A stretch of 64,000 nucleotides of DNA from Roseburia sp. Its GTDB lineage: Bacteria; Bacillota; Clostridia; Christensenellales; Pumilibacteraceae. The DNA lies in contig JAMPDA010000003.1 in assembly GCA_023665905.1 (NCBI GenBank), forward strand, positions 1 through 64,000. Reading direction: 5' to 3'. Of the stretch, positions 25,695 through 34,030 are shown one piece after another; positions within the stretch are counted from its first letter, which is position 1; each line of letters begins with the position of its first letter. A model generated the notes under the pieces. It was given only the letters and a program-made list of their open reading frames with translations. It searched no databases and was not told where the DNA came from. Position numbers and translations under genes: made by a program.

Positions 25695-26852
25695 ATGGAA
25701 AAAATTACAAACGATCTTATATATGTCGGCGTGGACGATCTCGACATAGACTTGTTCGAAGGGCAGTTCCCCGTCGCAAACGGCATGGCATACAACTCGT
25801 ACGTACTGCTCGACGAAAAGACGGCGGTCATCGACACCGTGGACGGGCGCTTTTGCGACCGCTGGCTCGACAACGTGCGCGCGGCGCTCGGCGGACGCAA
25901 GCCCGACTACCTCATCGTGGACCACATGGAGAGCGACCATTCCGCGAATATGGACGCGCTTATAGCGGAGTACCCCGACGTCACGGTCGTCGGCAACGCC
26001 AAAACGTTCGCAATGGCGGAAGCGTTCTTCGGTAAAAGTACGGTCAAAAACGCGCTCACGGTAAGCGACGGCGAAAAGCTGTCGCTCGGCAAGCACGAGC
26101 TGACATTCGTATTCGCGCCGATGGTGCATTGGCCGGAAGTGATGATGACGTACGATGCGCTCGATAAAACGCTGTTCTCGGCGGACGCGTTCGGCAAGTT
26201 CGGCACGAGAAACGCCGACGATGAGTGGACGGACGAGGCGCGGAGATACTACTTCGGGATCGTCGGCAAGTTCGGCGCCCAGGTCAAATCGGCGCTCGCA
26301 AAGCTCGCAACATACGACATAAAACGGATCTGCGCGACGCACGGTCCGATACTCGACGGCGAGCTTTCCGCATACATTCAAAAATATGCGCTGTGGAGCG
26401 AGTACCGTCCCGAGCGCGACGGCGTGCTCATAGCCTATACTTCGATATACGGGCACACCGAAGCGGCGGTGAACATGCTCGCCGCCAAGCTCAAAGAAAA
26501 AGGCGTGTCGGACGTAAAGGTGTACGACCTTGCAAGGTGCGACAGATATGCGGCGATCGCCGACGCGTTTTCGTACGCCAAAATCGCGCTTGCGACCACT
26601 ACGTACAACGGCGGGATATTCCCCGCCATGCGCGAGTTCATAGACGCACTGACCGAGCGGAATTTCCAAAATCGAACGATCGGGCTTGTGGAAAACGGCG
26701 CCTGGGCGCCCACTGCCGCCAACGCGATAAAAGCCAAGTTCGAAAAGAGCAAAGACATAACGTTCGCGCCGACGTCGGTCAAGATCCGCGCCGCGCTCGC
26801 CGACGACAGCAAGCAGACGATCGACGCGCTCGCGGCCGAGCTTTCGGAATAA
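25695..26852 (+). CDS. fprA: FprA family A-type flavoprotein (flavodiiron O2/NO reductase)
   Basis: A 385-residue soluble flavodiiron protein that reduces O2 to water (or NO to N2O) in anaerobes. The N-terminal metallo-beta-lactamase-like domain (about 1-245) carries the di-iron ligands His77-x-Glu79-x-Asp81-His82 (DHMESDH), a further His in APMVHWPE and Asp in LFSADAFG. The C-terminal flavodoxin domain (about 250-385) has the FMN loop YTSIYGHTEAAV. It has its own promoter. A reverse rubrerythrin follows 170 bp on, together forming an oxygen-defence cluster. A short MITE-like repeat begins at its stop codon. Confidence 0.95.
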   Translation: MEKITNDLIYVGVDDLDIDLFEGQFPVANGMAYNSYVLLDEKTAVIDTVDGRFCDRWLDNVRAALGGRKPDYLIVDHMESDHSANMDALIAEYPDVTVVGNAKTFAMAEAFFGKSTVKNALTVSDGEKLSLGKHELTFVFAPMVHWPEVMMTYDALDKTLFSADAFGKFGTRNADDEWTDEARRYYFGIVGKFGAQVKSALAKLATYDIKRICATHGPILDGELSAYIQKYALWSEYRPERDGVLIAYTSIYGHTEAAVNMLAAKLKEKGVSDVKVYDLARCDRYAAIADAFSYAKIALATTTYNGGIFPAMREFIDALTERNFQNRTIGLVENGAWAPTAANAIKAKFEKSKDITFAPTSVKIRAALADDSKQTIDALAAELSE

Positions 26853-26936
26853 ATTAGGTATTATACCCCCCCCCAGGGCGGTCCCGATCCCCCTGGGTCC
26901 GCACGGCAAGCAAATTTGTTCCTCGAATAGTTCGCA
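26849..26936 (+). repeat. short MITE-like repeat copy
   Basis: Starts at the fprA stop with TAAATTAGGTATTATACCCC and ends near GCAAGCAAATTT...CTCGAATAG. Both ends recur in the longer copy at 50770-50990. This copy appears to be an internally deleted derivative. Confidence 0.7.
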
Positions 26937-26957
26937 AGTCCGAACTTATCAAAGCGC

Positions 26958-26986
26958 TTGACATTTCATGGGTAATATGCTAAAAA
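26958..26986 (+). promoter_or_regulatory. promoter of the rubrerythrin gene
   Basis: TTGACA (26958-26963), 17-nt spacer, TAAAAA (26981-26986). AAAGGAG precedes the ATG at 27024. Confidence 0.7.
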
Positions 26987-27023
26987 ATTTATACAATACA
27001 ACAGTATAAAGGAGATAATACCC

Positions 27024-27551
27024 ATGAAAAGATGCGCTATTTGCGGCGAGCTCGTCGAAGACGACGTAGAGGTCTGTCCCGTCTGCAAAGCCAAGAAATT
27101 CGAGCCGGTGGACTCGAACGCCAAGTTCGCCTGCGAACATGTTGTAGGCGACGGCAAGGTTGACGACAAAGAGGTCCTCGAAGGACTGCGCGCCAACTTC
27201 TCCGGCGAATGTACCGAAGTCGGCATGTATCTTGCGATGTCGCGAGTTGCGGAGCGCGAGGGCTATCCCGAGATCGCCGAAGCGTACAGACGCTACGCTT
27301 TCGAGGAAGCGGAGCATGCCGCCAAGTTCGCGGAACTGCTCGGCGAAGTCGTCACCCCCTCCACAAAGAAGAACCTCGAACTCCGCGCGGCGGCGGAAGC
27401 CGGCGCATGCGAGGGCAAGCTCGCCATCGCCAAGCGCGCCAAACAGCTCGGCTACGACGCGGTGCACGACACCGTTCACGAAATGGCAAAGGACGAGGCG
27501 CGCCACGGCGCAGGCTTCAACGGTTTACTCAAGCGCTACTTCGGTAAGTAA
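27024..27551 (+). CDS. reverse rubrerythrin (N-terminal rubredoxin domain)
   Basis: A 175-residue peroxide/oxygen-reducing protein. Rubredoxin-type Cys pairs are at the N-terminus (CAIC at residues 4-7, CPVC at 18-21), and the ferritin-like di-iron domain follows, with EEAEHAAKF and DEARHGAGF as the two ExxH ligand sets. The rubredoxin-first order defines the reverse type seen in Clostridium. It typically works with NADH-rubredoxin reductase and flavodiiron proteins, consistent with fprA just upstream. A strong promoter, Shine-Dalgarno sequence and terminator make it a single-gene unit. Confidence 0.94.
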   Translation: MKRCAICGELVEDDVEVCPVCKAKKFEPVDSNAKFACEHVVGDGKVDDKEVLEGLRANFSGECTEVGMYLAMSRVAEREGYPEIAEAYRRYAFEEAEHAAKFAELLGEVVTPSTKKNLELRAAAEAGACEGKLAIAKRAKQLGYDAVHDTVHEMAKDEARHGAGFNGLLKRYFGK

Positions 27552-27560
27552 ATTAAATGC

Positions 27561-27608
27561 CACATAAAAAACGGGCGCGCCCCTATCGGTCCGCCCGTTT
27601 TTTATGTG
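27561..27608. terminator. bidirectional terminator between rubrerythrin and 27622 gene
   Basis: 17-bp stem (27561-27577 with 27592-27608) containing ACGGGCG/CGCCCGT with A and T tracts on either side. Confidence 0.9.
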
Positions 27609-27621
27609 CTAAATTATATCG

Positions 27622-28542
27622 TCAAATATTTTTTATTATCTCCGCACGCTTTTCGTCATACTCCGCCTGCGTTATGAGCCCGTTGTCCAAAAGCGCTTTG
27701 ATCGTTCTTAGCTTTTCTTCGACAGGCTCGTCGCTATCGGCAGGCGCGCCGACGTCCCCAGTCGCGGCATGCGGCTGTTGCTCGGCTTGCTCGTCGGGCA
27801 CAAGCACGGTCTTAAGATTTTCCGCGCGCGCCGTGAGGATATTGCGCTTATCTATGCGATTGAACACTATGTTGGGGAACACCGCGAGCGCAACGAACAC
27901 GAGCAGGAGCGCGTGCAGCCAAAGATTAGTCAAAAGTATCGCCGTCTTGCTGAATTCCAGCCCGCCGCGCGTTATCGTAAGCGCAGTAAAAACGAGCGAC
28001 AGATAAAAGTCGATATACAGATACGCCGCACCCGCCATTATCTGATACGGCAAGAGCGTCTTGCGGTACTTGACTATATTCATGGCGACGGCGGAGCAGA
28101 TGACGAACTGCATGGAAACGATAAGCGTAGCCTGTATTACCTTAAACGAACCCGAAAGCCCGTCTGCGGACTCGCCTTCCGACTTGTTCACCAGCCCGAC
28201 GACCTGCCAAACGCTCACTATCCAAAGAATGACGCAGACGCCTATGAGCGACAAAAACACTATCGCCGTGATCTTGAATTGCTTTCCCTTGACGGCTTCC
28301 AGAACGCGCACCCAGGGCAGCGCCACCATGCCGCCGAGCCCGACGACGCCCACGGAAAGTATCGCCGCAATGCCGTTTGCGCCGAAGTTAAGCAGTCCGA
28401 AGGCGCGGAACACCGTCAACGCGGCGGAAATAATAAATATCGATATCGCGGCGAGCTGAACGTACTTGTACAGCTTGCCGTCGTTGGCTTTCGGCGCGAT
28501 AGCGAGATCGCCGCTATTTGTATGGATATCGAAAATGCCCAC
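27622..28542 (-). CDS. membrane protein with C-terminal SHOCT domain
   Basis: A 306-residue integral membrane protein of about six hydrophobic helices (roughly residues 30-50, 58-78, 92-115, 138-155, 165-190 and 205-225). A Glu/Pro/Ala-rich linker and a short C-terminal SHOCT motif follow (EEKLRTIKALLDNGLIT, QAEYDEKRAEII). SHOCT modules usually mediate oligomerisation of membrane proteins. The transmembrane part is not recognised. It has its own promoter at 28603-28631 and a GGGAGGGG before the ATG. Confidence 0.8.
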   Translation of the reverse strand: MGIFDIHTNSGDLAIAPKANDGKLYKYVQLAAISIFIISAALTVFRAFGLLNFGANGIAAILSVGVVGLGGMVALPWVRVLEAVKGKQFKITAIVFLSLIGVCVILWIVSVWQVVGLVNKSEGESADGLSGSFKVIQATLIVSMQFVICSAVAMNIVKYRKTLLPYQIMAGAAYLYIDFYLSLVFTALTITRGGLEFSKTAILLTNLWLHALLLVFVALAVFPNIVFNRIDKRNILTARAENLKTVLVPDEQAEQQPHAATGDVGAPADSDEPVEEKLRTIKALLDNGLITQAEYDEKRAEIIKNI

Positions 28543-28602
28543 AGTCCCCTCCCATCGCAGTGCGTGTCGCGGATTTTGTTGCGAATTTGATGTTATTTAA
28601 AT

Positions 28603-28631
28603 ATTATATTTTAAATCGAGCTCAAAGTCAA
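28603..28631 (-). promoter_or_regulatory. promoter of the SHOCT membrane protein gene
   Basis: Reverse-strand TTGACT (28626-28631), 17-nt spacer, TATAAT (28603-28608), followed by a leader of about 55 nt. Confidence 0.8.
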
Positions 28632-28706
28632 TATATATCGGGAAATTATATCCGCATCGGTAAAACAATATACCGAAAATTCGGATATTTTCTAAAACAT
28701 TTCCGC

Positions 28707-28741
28707 ATAAAAAAGACCGCTTTATTTAATGTAAAGCGGTC
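28707..28741 (-). terminator. terminator of the bPH-like operon
   Basis: Reverse strand: 10-bp stem GACCGCTTTA with TAAAGCGGTC (28715-28724/28732-28741) followed by T-run. Confidence 0.9.
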
Positions 28742-28749
28742 GAAGTGAT

Positions 28750-29310
28750 TTATTTCGCGGCGGCGGACTTAACGTTCATTATTATGGCGCCGATCTCGTT
28801 GACCATTTGTTCGGCGATCTCGACATTTACGGCGACTTTTATATTTTTTACGCCGGACGCGAATACGCCCATGCTCGAACCCAAGCTCATGAGATTATGG
28901 TCGCCGTGATAGCCGGATATCTGCACCACCACCGAACCGCCGCGCCCGAGGATAGCTTTTACTATCAGCACAACGCCTATGACCACGAGCAGTATTCCCA
29001 CGGCGATGAGCGGCATAAGCACGATCGCGGCTACGATGGACGCTATCACGCCCAGCACTATCAACACTATCCCTAATATCAGCGAGGGCATTTTTTTGGT
29101 AAAGTACGTGCCGATGTAGTCGGCGCTATCCACGGGTATTTCGGAGCGGCTGACGCCCTTATCGCTCGAATGTTCGTCGATTATGCGCTTGTTCGTAACG
29201 ATAAGCTTTGAGGAAACTTGCTCCGGTTTGAACAAGCTCTTTTTACCGATAGTCTTGCTGTACTCGTAAGACTTGAGTATCTTTTCGTCGTCGGATAGAA
29301 GTAATGACAT
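28750..29310 (-). CDS. bPH-like membrane protein, second of a paralogous pair
   Basis: A 186-residue protein. The N-terminal beta-rich segment (SDDEKILKSYEYSKTIGKKS, then SKLIVTNKRIIDEHSS) resembles bacterial PH-like domains (the LxVTNKRI pattern). Two hydrophobic helices follow (about 75-120), then a second beta-rich domain containing GGSVVVQISGYHG. The upstream neighbour has the same architecture, so they are paralogues. It starts 1 nt after the neighbour's stop, with an AAGGAGAT. Function unknown. Co-expression suggests a heteromeric complex at the membrane. Confidence 0.8.
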   Translation of the reverse strand: MSLLLSDDEKILKSYEYSKTIGKKSLFKPEQVSSKLIVTNKRIIDEHSSDKGVSRSEIPVDSADYIGTYFTKKMPSLILGIVLIVLGVIASIVAAIVLMPLIAVGILLVVIGVVLIVKAILGRGGSVVVQISGYHGDHNLMSLGSSMGVFASGVKNIKVAVNVEIAEQMVNEIGAIIMNVKSAAAK

Positions 29311-29311
29311 T

Positions 29312-30241
29312 TTATATCTCCTTTTTTGTTTTGTTGTTTTCGGATGTTTTTACGCCCTGCACGAGCGCGCCGACTTCGTCCAAAAATTTCTTTATCTCGT
29401 CGATCGGCATGGACACCTTGGAAGCGGTCGGCATGACTTTTATCTTGCGCGACGATGTTTTCGCTCCGTCGCGCTTTGCCGTCACTTTGCCGACATTCGC
29501 GACGACAAGCACGATCATAGCGACGATAAAGCCCACAATACACACGATAGGCATGACCAAACTCGGTTTTCCGCCCACGTCGCCCGAAACGCCGTCTACG
29601 GTTTCCGAAGCGCTGCCGATATCGGCGATCGCATCGATAACGTCGGTGAGCATATCTTCCGCGATAAGGACCGCTAAAAACGCCGCCGCCGCGATAAACG
29701 CTATCAAGCCTATCAGCGAGCGCCACGAGAATGTGCGGCGCTTGCGCTTCGACCCGTCTTTGCTCTCGACTGGCGCGGACTTAACGGTAACGGCACCCGT
29801 GGAAAGATGCTCGTTCGTGTCGCGCCCTTCCAGCCTGCCCACGTCCAAAGTAAACACGAATTTTCGTTTTCTCGTCAATATGCATATGAGCATCATGACC
29901 GCGCAAACCCCTATCAGCACCAAGCCTACGGTCGCATAGTCGGCTATAAACATAGCGACGACGGCAACGACAAGTATGACCGCGAATATAATGACCGCGA
30001 TCGGTATAGGCTGCTTGCCGTCGCGATAAAACGCCTTGACGGTGTCGATCTGCTCGACGGGCACTTCATACGAATCGATAGTGGACCGATCTTTTACGCG
30101 CTCGTTTGTTCGGCTTATAAGCCGCTTATTCGTCAGCGTAAAATTGTCCACACGCTCGTACTTCTTCCCCGTCGCGACGCGATAGTCACAGGACCTTATC
30201 ACCTTTTCGCCCGAAGCAAGCTGCAAACGTGCCTGTTCCAT
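29312..30241 (-). CDS. bPH-like membrane protein, first of a paralogous pair
   Basis: A 309-residue protein with an N-terminal PH-like segment (LASGEKVIRSCDYRVATGKK, FTLTNKRLISRTNERV), two helices (about 78-120), and a linker. A second pair of membrane segments follows (about 175-195 and 230-255). A basic linker leads to a C-terminal soluble segment (VSMPIDEIKKFLDEVGALVQ) aligning with the end of its partner. The promoter and operator upstream (30302-30342) link it to the divergent XRE gene. The family is not one whose function I know. Confidence 0.8.
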   Translation of the reverse strand: MEQARLQLASGEKVIRSCDYRVATGKKYERVDNFTLTNKRLISRTNERVKDRSTIDSYEVPVEQIDTVKAFYRDGKQPIPIAVIIFAVILVVAVVAMFIADYATVGLVLIGVCAVMMLICILTRKRKFVFTLDVGRLEGRDTNEHLSTGAVTVKSAPVESKDGSKRKRRTFSWRSLIGLIAFIAAAAFLAVLIAEDMLTDVIDAIADIGSASETVDGVSGDVGGKPSLVMPIVCIVGFIVAMIVLVVANVGKVTAKRDGAKTSSRKIKVMPTASKVSMPIDEIKKFLDEVGALVQGVKTSENNKTKKEI

Positions 30242-30301
30242 TCAAACCCTCCTCAACAGTTTTCTCGGCTCGTTTATGTCGTCTTCGCCGAATTTATTGT
30301 C

Positions 30302-30330
30302 ATTATATCAGGTCTTTTGACCTATGTCAA
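30302..30330 (-). promoter_or_regulatory. promoter of the bPH-like operon
   Basis: Perfect reverse-strand consensus: TTGACA (30325-30330), 17-nt spacer, TATAAT (30302-30307). The spacer is almost entirely the palindromic operator. Confidence 0.88.
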
Positions 30331-30342
30331 GACTTTTGACCT
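30308..30342. promoter_or_regulatory. tandem operator for the XRE regulator
   Basis: Palindrome AGGTCTTTTGACCT (30310-30323) is repeated 19 bp on as AAGACTTTTGACCT (30329-30342). The shared 19-bp period motif is TCARGWCTTTTGACCT. It sits between two divergent genes and inside the bPH promoter spacer. Confidence 0.75.
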
Positions 30343-30363
30343 GATTTTACATATAATTTGAAT

Positions 30364-30561
30364 ATGGCGTTTTCGGATATAATCAAACAAATAATGATCG
30401 ACAACGACCTCAGCCAGCAAAAGCTCGCGGACGCGCTCGGCGTCAATCAAACGACCGTAAGCCAATGGACTTTGGGCAAGAAGAAGCCGGGCTACGACAG
30501 TATCATGCTGCTTTACAAAAAGTTCGGCATCATGCCGAACGCCCTATTCGGGATTGAGTGA
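30364..30561 (+). CDS. XRE/Cro-type helix-turn-helix regulator
   Basis: A 65-residue protein that is essentially one HTH domain: DNDLSQQKLADALGVNQTTV then SQWTLGKKKPGYDSIMLLY. It probably binds the tandem operator in the divergent promoter and represses the bPH-like pair and perhaps itself. There is no Shine-Dalgarno sequence. TATAAT (30352-30357) ends exactly 6 nt before the ATG, so the transcript is probably leaderless. A TTG two codons upstream is an alternative start. Followed by its own terminator. Confidence 0.85.
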   Translation: MAFSDIIKQIMIDNDLSQQKLADALGVNQTTVSQWTLGKKKPGYDSIMLLYKKFGIMPNALFGIE

Positions 30562-30596
30562 TAGTATAAACATCACGCAAAAAATGCGCCGACAGT

Positions 30597-30627
30597 AAAG
30601 CCGCCTCGATAACGAAGCGGCTTTTAT
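30597..30627 (+). terminator. terminator of the XRE gene
   Basis: Stem AAAGCCGC with GCGGCTTT followed by TTAT. It lies between the plus-strand regulator and the minus-strand 30700 gene. Confidence 0.8.
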
Positions 30628-30699
30628 ATCTAAACAATTATTATAAGAAACACATTTTTTCGCGCTTTGCTATCCGCCGCCGAGCGCCGAAAAGCCGCG

Positions 30700-31140
30700 C
30701 TACGAACAAAAGACGAGTTTTTCTATAAACGTCGGGAACTCGTCGTCGGCAGCGTCGTAATACAGCGCGCCGTAAAGCCGCTCCGAATCGGAATGGACTA
30801 CGATAAAATACTCCGTTTCGCCGTAAACGAAATGTCCGCAATTTTCGGCTTCCGTGCGATCGGCGATTTGTTTGCGCGTGACTTCTACATCCGTTCCGTT
30901 CACGGTAATTTTGCCGACATATTTGTAGATCGCGGTGTCGTAGCGGTAAAACGCGTCGTGCGATAAAGATATCTCGCCCAAAGCGTCGCAGGTCGCCGAG
31001 TAGACCGCACTGTCGTCCCTGTCCCGACTTTTGACCTTGCTCCGCCATACGCCGAACACGACGAAGAACGCCGTCAAAAATGCCACTGCAACCGCCGCAC
31101 AGACAATGACCGCAACTTTGACCTTAGCGCTGCGTTCCAT
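30700..31140 (-). CDS. single-pass membrane protein, unknown
   Basis: Predicted 146 residues: a basic N-terminus, one membrane helix (about 8-28), then an extracytoplasmic domain of about 110 residues with no recognised motif. The ATG at 31140 has GGAGG 7 nt upstream. An alternative GTG at 31146 overlaps the previous gene's stop (GTGA) but is too close to the GGAGG. It is coupled to the gene at 31143-31631, which has the same layout (helix plus exported domain), so the two may act together. Confidence 0.75.
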   Translation of the reverse strand: MERSAKVKVAVIVCAAVAVAFLTAFFVVFGVWRSKVKSRDRDDSAVYSATCDALGEISLSHDAFYRYDTAIYKYVGKITVNGTDVEVTRKQIADRTEAENCGHFVYGETEYFIVVHSDSERLYGALYYDAADDEFPTFIEKLVFCS

Positions 31141-31142
31141 GA

Positions 31143-31631
31143 TCACACCTCCTCCCTTTCAAACACGACGGACGCCGTTCCGCCGGACGCGCGCCGGACG
31201 GTGATCTCGCTCCCGAGTATAGTTCCGTAAATATCGAGCGGCTCGTCACCGTCGCGATAAACGGTCATATAAAACGCGGTCGGCTCCGCGGTACCCGTCA
31301 GTCGTGCGGAAAGCTCGGAGCCGCCCGACATCACCTTGACAGTGCGCGACGGCGACAGAAACAACAGCGTTTCGCGCCCGTCGAGTTCTTCCGCCGTCTT
31401 TTCGCCTATCTCAAAAACGACGTCCGCGCCGAAAACTCTTTCGCAATCGCTCGAACTCACAGCGACGTATCTTCCGACCTCGACGTTGCCGAACCCGACC
31501 TTGCGCATCGGCATATGTGCGCAACAAAATACTATCCCGAGTATCGAAAATACGACCGCACACGCGGCAACGACCGAGGCCGCAACTATTATTATCTTGT
31601 CTTTTCCGCTAATCTTATCTTCTTTGCTCAT
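31143..31631 (-). CDS. single-pass membrane protein, unknown
   Basis: Predicted 162 residues: a charged N-terminal MSKEDKISGKDK, one membrane helix (about 13-35), then a beta-rich exported domain. No family recognised. I rejected the longer reading frame to 31961, because its first 110 residues are Arg/His-rich and lie over the thioesterase gene. The Shine-Dalgarno sequence is weak (GGGGGTG). It ends at the beginning of the 30700-31140 gene. Confidence 0.7.
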   Translation of the reverse strand: MSKEDKISGKDKIIIVAASVVAACAVVFSILGIVFCCAHMPMRKVGFGNVEVGRYVAVSSSDCERVFGADVVFEIGEKTAEELDGRETLLFLSPSRTVKVMSGGSELSARLTGTAEPTAFYMTVYRDGDEPLDIYGTILGSEITVRRASGGTASVVFEREEV

Positions 31632-31666
31632 ACGGCACCCCCATTCCGCAAAAAGCAATCCGCTAT

Positions 31667-32170
31667 CTACGCGGTTTCGCCGAAATCTATTTCCTTTATG
31701 TCGTCGGGTATGTAGACGTCGAGTTCTTCTTCGATCGTGACGTTTGTGATCTTTTCCGCAGGCATTATCAAATACTTCGCCTCGCCCTCGGCGAGCACGT
31801 TGTTTTCCATATCCATTATTTGACATTTCGCGGAAAAAGCGCGCGACAGCTTTTTTGTGTAAAACCCCCTGCCCTTCAACTGCGTATCGTACGGTACAGG
31901 CTTTTTGTACTTGACGGCGATGTCCATGGTGACGCCTATTTGGTCGGGATGATCGGTCCACAGCACACGCCCTGCAAGCTCGTCTATCATGGTGGCGAGC
32001 ATGCCGCCGTGCACTCTGCCCGGGTAGCTCTGGTGCTCCTCTCGGAATGTGAACAGTCCGCCCACCGAGCCGTCCTCCATATTGTAAAACTGCGCGCGCA
32101 CGCCCGCCTTGTTATCCATGCCGCAGATCACGCACATGTGCGAATTGTTTTGTTTGGACAGTACTTTCAT
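31667..32170 (-). CDS. PaaI-like hotdog-fold thioesterase
   Basis: A 167-residue hotdog-fold protein of the acyl-CoA thioesterase group. The active-site region reads SYPGRVHGGMLATMIDELAG, with the His-Gly-Gly and the following acidic helix typical of PaaI/YbaW-like enzymes. An N-terminal CVICGMDN could bind a metal. It probably hydrolyses an acyl or aromatic acyl thioester; the substrate is unknown. It is 35 nt upstream of the 31631 gene and may be co-transcribed with it. Confidence 0.85.
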   Translation of the reverse strand: MKVLSKQNNSHMCVICGMDNKAGVRAQFYNMEDGSVGGLFTFREEHQSYPGRVHGGMLATMIDELAGRVLWTDHPDQIGVTMDIAVKYKKPVPYDTQLKGRGFYTKKLSRAFSAKCQIMDMENNVLAEGEAKYLIMPAEKITNVTIEEELDVYIPDDIKEIDFGETA

Positions 32171-32290
32171 CGTCGCTCCCGTAAATTCGATTTTATTAAT
32201 TATAATGATAATATATTATACACCGAACTGTGGGCAATGTCAATAGCCGACGACACACATAACGATAGCCCGAAATTGCCTGCCCGACGT

Positions 32291-32319
32291 TTGACAAACA
32301 TCACCCGATAATATATAAT
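32291..32319 (+). promoter_or_regulatory. promoter of the ilv-leu block
   Basis: Consensus TTGACA (32291-32296), 17-nt spacer, TATAAT (32314-32319). The leader to ilvB is only about 28 nt, so there is no room for a T-box or leader-peptide attenuator. Confidence 0.88.
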
Positions 32320-32353
32320 AGTCAAAATACAGACAAGCGCCAAGGAAATATAA

Positions 32354-34030
32354 ATGAAGATAAAAGGTGCGGCGGCAATCGTCAAATGCCTGCTCGAGCA
32401 AAATGCAACTACCGTGTTCGGATATCCGGGCGGACAGATTATAGACCTGTTTGACGAGCTTTATAAAGAGCCGAAGATCAAGAGCATACTCACCTCGCAC
32501 GAGCAGGGCGCCGCGCACGCCGCGGAAGGCTACGCGCGCGCCACAGGCAAGGTCGGCGTCGTCATCGCGACGTCCGGTCCGGGCGCGACTAATCTCGTAA
32601 CGGGTATAGCGGACGCGTATCTCGACAGCATTCCGCTCGTCGCGATAACGGGCAACGTTCCCGTGCCGCTGCTCGGCCGCGACAGTTTTCAGGAAGTAGA
32701 CATAGCCGGCATAACGATGCCGATAACCAAGCACAACTTTATCGTCAAAAACCCGAAAGATCTTGCCGACTGCATACGGCGTGCGTTTTACATCGCGCGA
32801 TCGGACAGGCCGGGACCGGTGCTCGTGGACGTGCCCAAAAACGTACAGCAGGCGCTCGTCGATTACGAGGAAAAGCCGGTCACAGCCGCGCACCGTCCGC
32901 CTATGCAAGCGGACATCACCGACGCGGTGAACATAATCGACGGCGCGAAGCGTCCCGTCATATATGCCGGCGGCGGATGTATAGCGTCGGGCGCGAGCGA
33001 CGAGCTGTTGAGCTTTGCCGAGCGCATAAAAGCGCCGATAGCGACGTCCATGATGGGACTGTCGCTTATCCCGACGACGCACGAATATTCTGTGGGCATG
33101 CTCGGCATGCACGGCTCGGCGGCGGCGGCTAAACTCGTCGGAAAGAGCGATCTCGTCATCGCGATCGGCGCGAGGTTTTCCGACCGCGTGGCAGGCGACA
33201 GAGCCAAGTTCTGCGATCACGCAAAGATAATCCACATCGACATCGACGCGGCGGAGATAGACAAAAACGTCGTCACGTCGGCGCACATACGCGGCGACGT
33301 AAAGCAGGTGTTAAAGCTCCTCAATCTCGTCGTAAAGGAAAAGACGGACGACGGCATGCTAAAGCTCAACGCGGAGCTCAAAGCGCAGTATCCCATGCCG
33401 GAGTGCCGCGGCGCGCTGTCGCCGCGCAAGCTCATAAAATACGTTTCGGACAGGACGGACGACGCGGTAATAGCGACGGACGTCGGTCAGCATCAAATGT
33501 GGGTCGCGCAAAGCTACGAGTTCAAAAAGCCGCGCACCTGGCTGACGAGCGGCGGGCTCGGCACAATGGGCTTCGGATTAGGAGCGGCTATAGGCGGCGC
33601 GATAGGCTCGGGAAAACGCGCCGTGCTGTTCACCGGCGACGGGTCGTTCCACATGAACATGAACGAGCTCGCAACGGCGACGCGGCTGGGCGTTCCCCTC
33701 ACCGTGTTCGTGTTCGACAACCGCGCGCTCGGCATGGTGCGGCAATGGCAGACGCTGTTTTACGGCAAGCGCTATTCCTCGACCGACCTCGACGGCAACA
33801 AGACCGATTTTATCAAGCTCGCGGAAGCGTTCGGCGCCAAAGGCTATCGCATAGCCTCGGACGCGGACATAGCGCGCACTGTAGACGCCGCGCTCGCGGA
33901 AAACGGTGTTACGGTCATAGACTGCATCATAGAAAAAGACGAGTTCGTTCTACCCATGATCCCGCCCGGCAAGGACATGCGCGACATAATCACTTCCCTG
34001 CCCGATCCCACGGAAAAGGAGCAAGCATGA
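32354..34030 (+). CDS. ilvB: acetolactate synthase, large catalytic subunit
   Basis: A 558-residue thiamine-diphosphate enzyme condensing pyruvate (or with 2-oxobutyrate) in valine, leucine and isoleucine synthesis. The N-terminal catalytic Glu region is LTSHEQGAAHAAEGYARATG, the FAD-domain segment is MLGMHGSAAAAKLV, and the C-terminal ThDP motif is FTGDGSFHMNMNELATATR. It overlaps ilvN by ATGA, the usual coupling of large and small subunits. AAGGAAAT is the ribosome site. Confidence 0.96.
   Translation: MKIKGAAAIVKCLLEQNATTVFGYPGGQIIDLFDELYKEPKIKSILTSHEQGAAHAAEGYARATGKVGVVIATSGPGATNLVTGIADAYLDSIPLVAITGNVPVPLLGRDSFQEVDIAGITMPITKHNFIVKNPKDLADCIRRAFYIARSDRPGPVLVDVPKNVQQALVDYEEKPVTAAHRPPMQADITDAVNIIDGAKRPVIYAGGGCIASGASDELLSFAERIKAPIATSMMGLSLIPTTHEYSVGMLGMHGSAAAAKLVGKSDLVIAIGARFSDRVAGDRAKFCDHAKIIHIDIDAAEIDKNVVTSAHIRGDVKQVLKLLNLVVKEKTDDGMLKLNAELKAQYPMPECRGALSPRKLIKYVSDRTDDAVIATDVGQHQMWVAQSYEFKKPRTWLTSGGLGTMGFGLGAAIGGAIGSGKRAVLFTGDGSFHMNMNELATATRLGVPLTVFVFDNRALGMVRQWQTLFYGKRYSSTDLDGNKTDFIKLAEAFGAKGYRIASDADIARTVDAALAENGVTVIDCIIEKDEFVLPMIPPGKDMRDIITSLPDPTEKEQA

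Noticed and set aside
31632..31961. N-terminal extension of the 31143 membrane protein
   Set aside because: It overlaps the thioesterase gene and is Arg/His-rich nonsense. The ATG at 31631 gives a normal helix-first protein.
32320..32353. T-box or leader attenuator before ilvB
   Set aside because: The leader after the -10 is about 30 nt, with no specifier hairpin.
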